From an uncultured Succinatimonas sp. (GTDB lineage: Bacteria; Pseudomonadota; Gammaproteobacteria; Enterobacterales; Succinivibrionaceae): a stretch of DNA of 5,980 nucleotides. Location: contig CAJKNC010000095.1 in the NCBI GenBank assembly GCA_905201175.1, forward strand, positions 1 to 5,980, given 5' to 3'. Within the stretch, counting starts at the first letter, position 1, and every line of letters begins with the position of its first letter. This document shows positions 5,661 to 5,980 of this stretch, in pieces. The position numbers were made by a program, and so were the translations under genes. The notes beneath the pieces were generated by a model that saw nothing but the letters and a program-made list of their open reading frames with translations, had not been told where the DNA came from and did not search any database.

Positions 5661-5980
5661 ATGGATATTAGCGTTATCCTCGTGCTGATTTTATGCGGAT
5701 TTATTTCAAATATGCTTTCCGCAATTTTTGGCATAGGCGGAGGAGTGGTCCTAGTTCCCTTGCTTTTAACGGTTTTTCCTTTTTTTTCAATACAAATGAT
5801 TGCTGCAACATCTCTATCAATTGTGATTGTTTCAGCGCTTATAAATTTATCTTTTTTTATCAGGCAGAAAATAAAGATCTCTTATAAGAATTTAATAATT
5901 TGGAGTCTTGGTATGGTTATAAGCGTACAACTTGGCTTTGAATTAAGTTTTTATATGTCAGATATTATTATAATTTCAGT
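5661..5980 (+). CDS. TauE/SafE (TSUP) family membrane permease, 5' part
   Basis: The frame opens at ATG 5661 with GGAG 5 nt upstream and stays open for 106 codons to the window end, so the protein is truncated only by the window. The first helix region contains the family hallmark F-G-I-G-G-G-V-V-L-V-P (23-33), followed by AATSLSIVIVSALINLSFF (48-66), which matches the A-T-S-L segment of the second helix. A basic loop (R68, K70, K72, K76) precedes a third helix at about 78-95. TSUP proteins have about 250-270 residues and seven or eight helices; members such as TauE and SafE are proposed exporters of sulfite, sulfate or sulfonates, while others move different anions or metabolites. Divergence from the sulfatase operon fits a role in removing the inorganic sulfur released by desulfation, but direct linkage is inferred. 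An alternative start at 5650 leads to a stop after 12 codons and was discarded. Confidence 0.88.
   Translation, partial: MDISVILVLILCGFISNMLSAIFGIGGGVVLVPLLLTVFPFFSIQMIAATSLSIVIVSALINLSFFIRQKIKISYKNLIIWSLGMVISVQLGFELSFYMSDIIIIS

Noticed and set aside
5693..5887. 64-codon plus-strand frame inside the TSUP gene
   Set aside because: It is an out-of-frame reading of the TSUP gene, whose own frame carries the FGIGGG hallmark.

Overview
The window is a compact piece of an AT-rich bacterial chromosome. It carries one leftward (minus-strand) operon of at least six genes and the 5' end of a divergent rightward gene. The gene content suggests a Gram-negative, probably anaerobic or gut-associated bacterium: a tripartite tricarboxylate (TTT) transporter with an exported solute receptor, a Cys-type sulfatase, and frequent TTA/ATA/AAA codons. 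A low-GC gammaproteobacterium such as a Succinivibrionaceae member is my best guess, but no marker gene here proves it.

Layout, read in the direction of transcription of the operon: tctC-like solute receptor (5507-4548), a 58-nt gap holding a perfect 10-bp hairpin, tctB-like small membrane subunit (4489-3974), tctA-like large permease (3962-2454), a cytoplasmic type I sulfatase (2452-1100), an AraR-type regulator with a GntR DNA-binding domain and a LacI-type sugar-sensor domain (1089-31), and the first six codons of a further gene (18-1). The other junctions are 1 to 12 nt, with Shine-Dalgarno sequences built into the stop region of the gene before. To the right, after a 153-bp intergenic region with two short palindromes and candidate divergent promoters, a TauE/SafE (TSUP) family membrane protein starts at 5661 and runs off the window.

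Taken together, the genes suggest a pathway. A periplasmic receptor captures an organic anion, TctAB brings it into the cytoplasm, and a sulfatase lacking any signal peptide removes sulfate there. An AraR-like repressor senses the substrate or a product, and the divergent TSUP protein may export sulfate or sulfite. The sulfated substrate is my inference from gene association; the sequence identifies the families but not the compound. No tRNA, rRNA, CRISPR, insertion sequence or integration site was seen, and no stretch over 300 bases lacks a gene.
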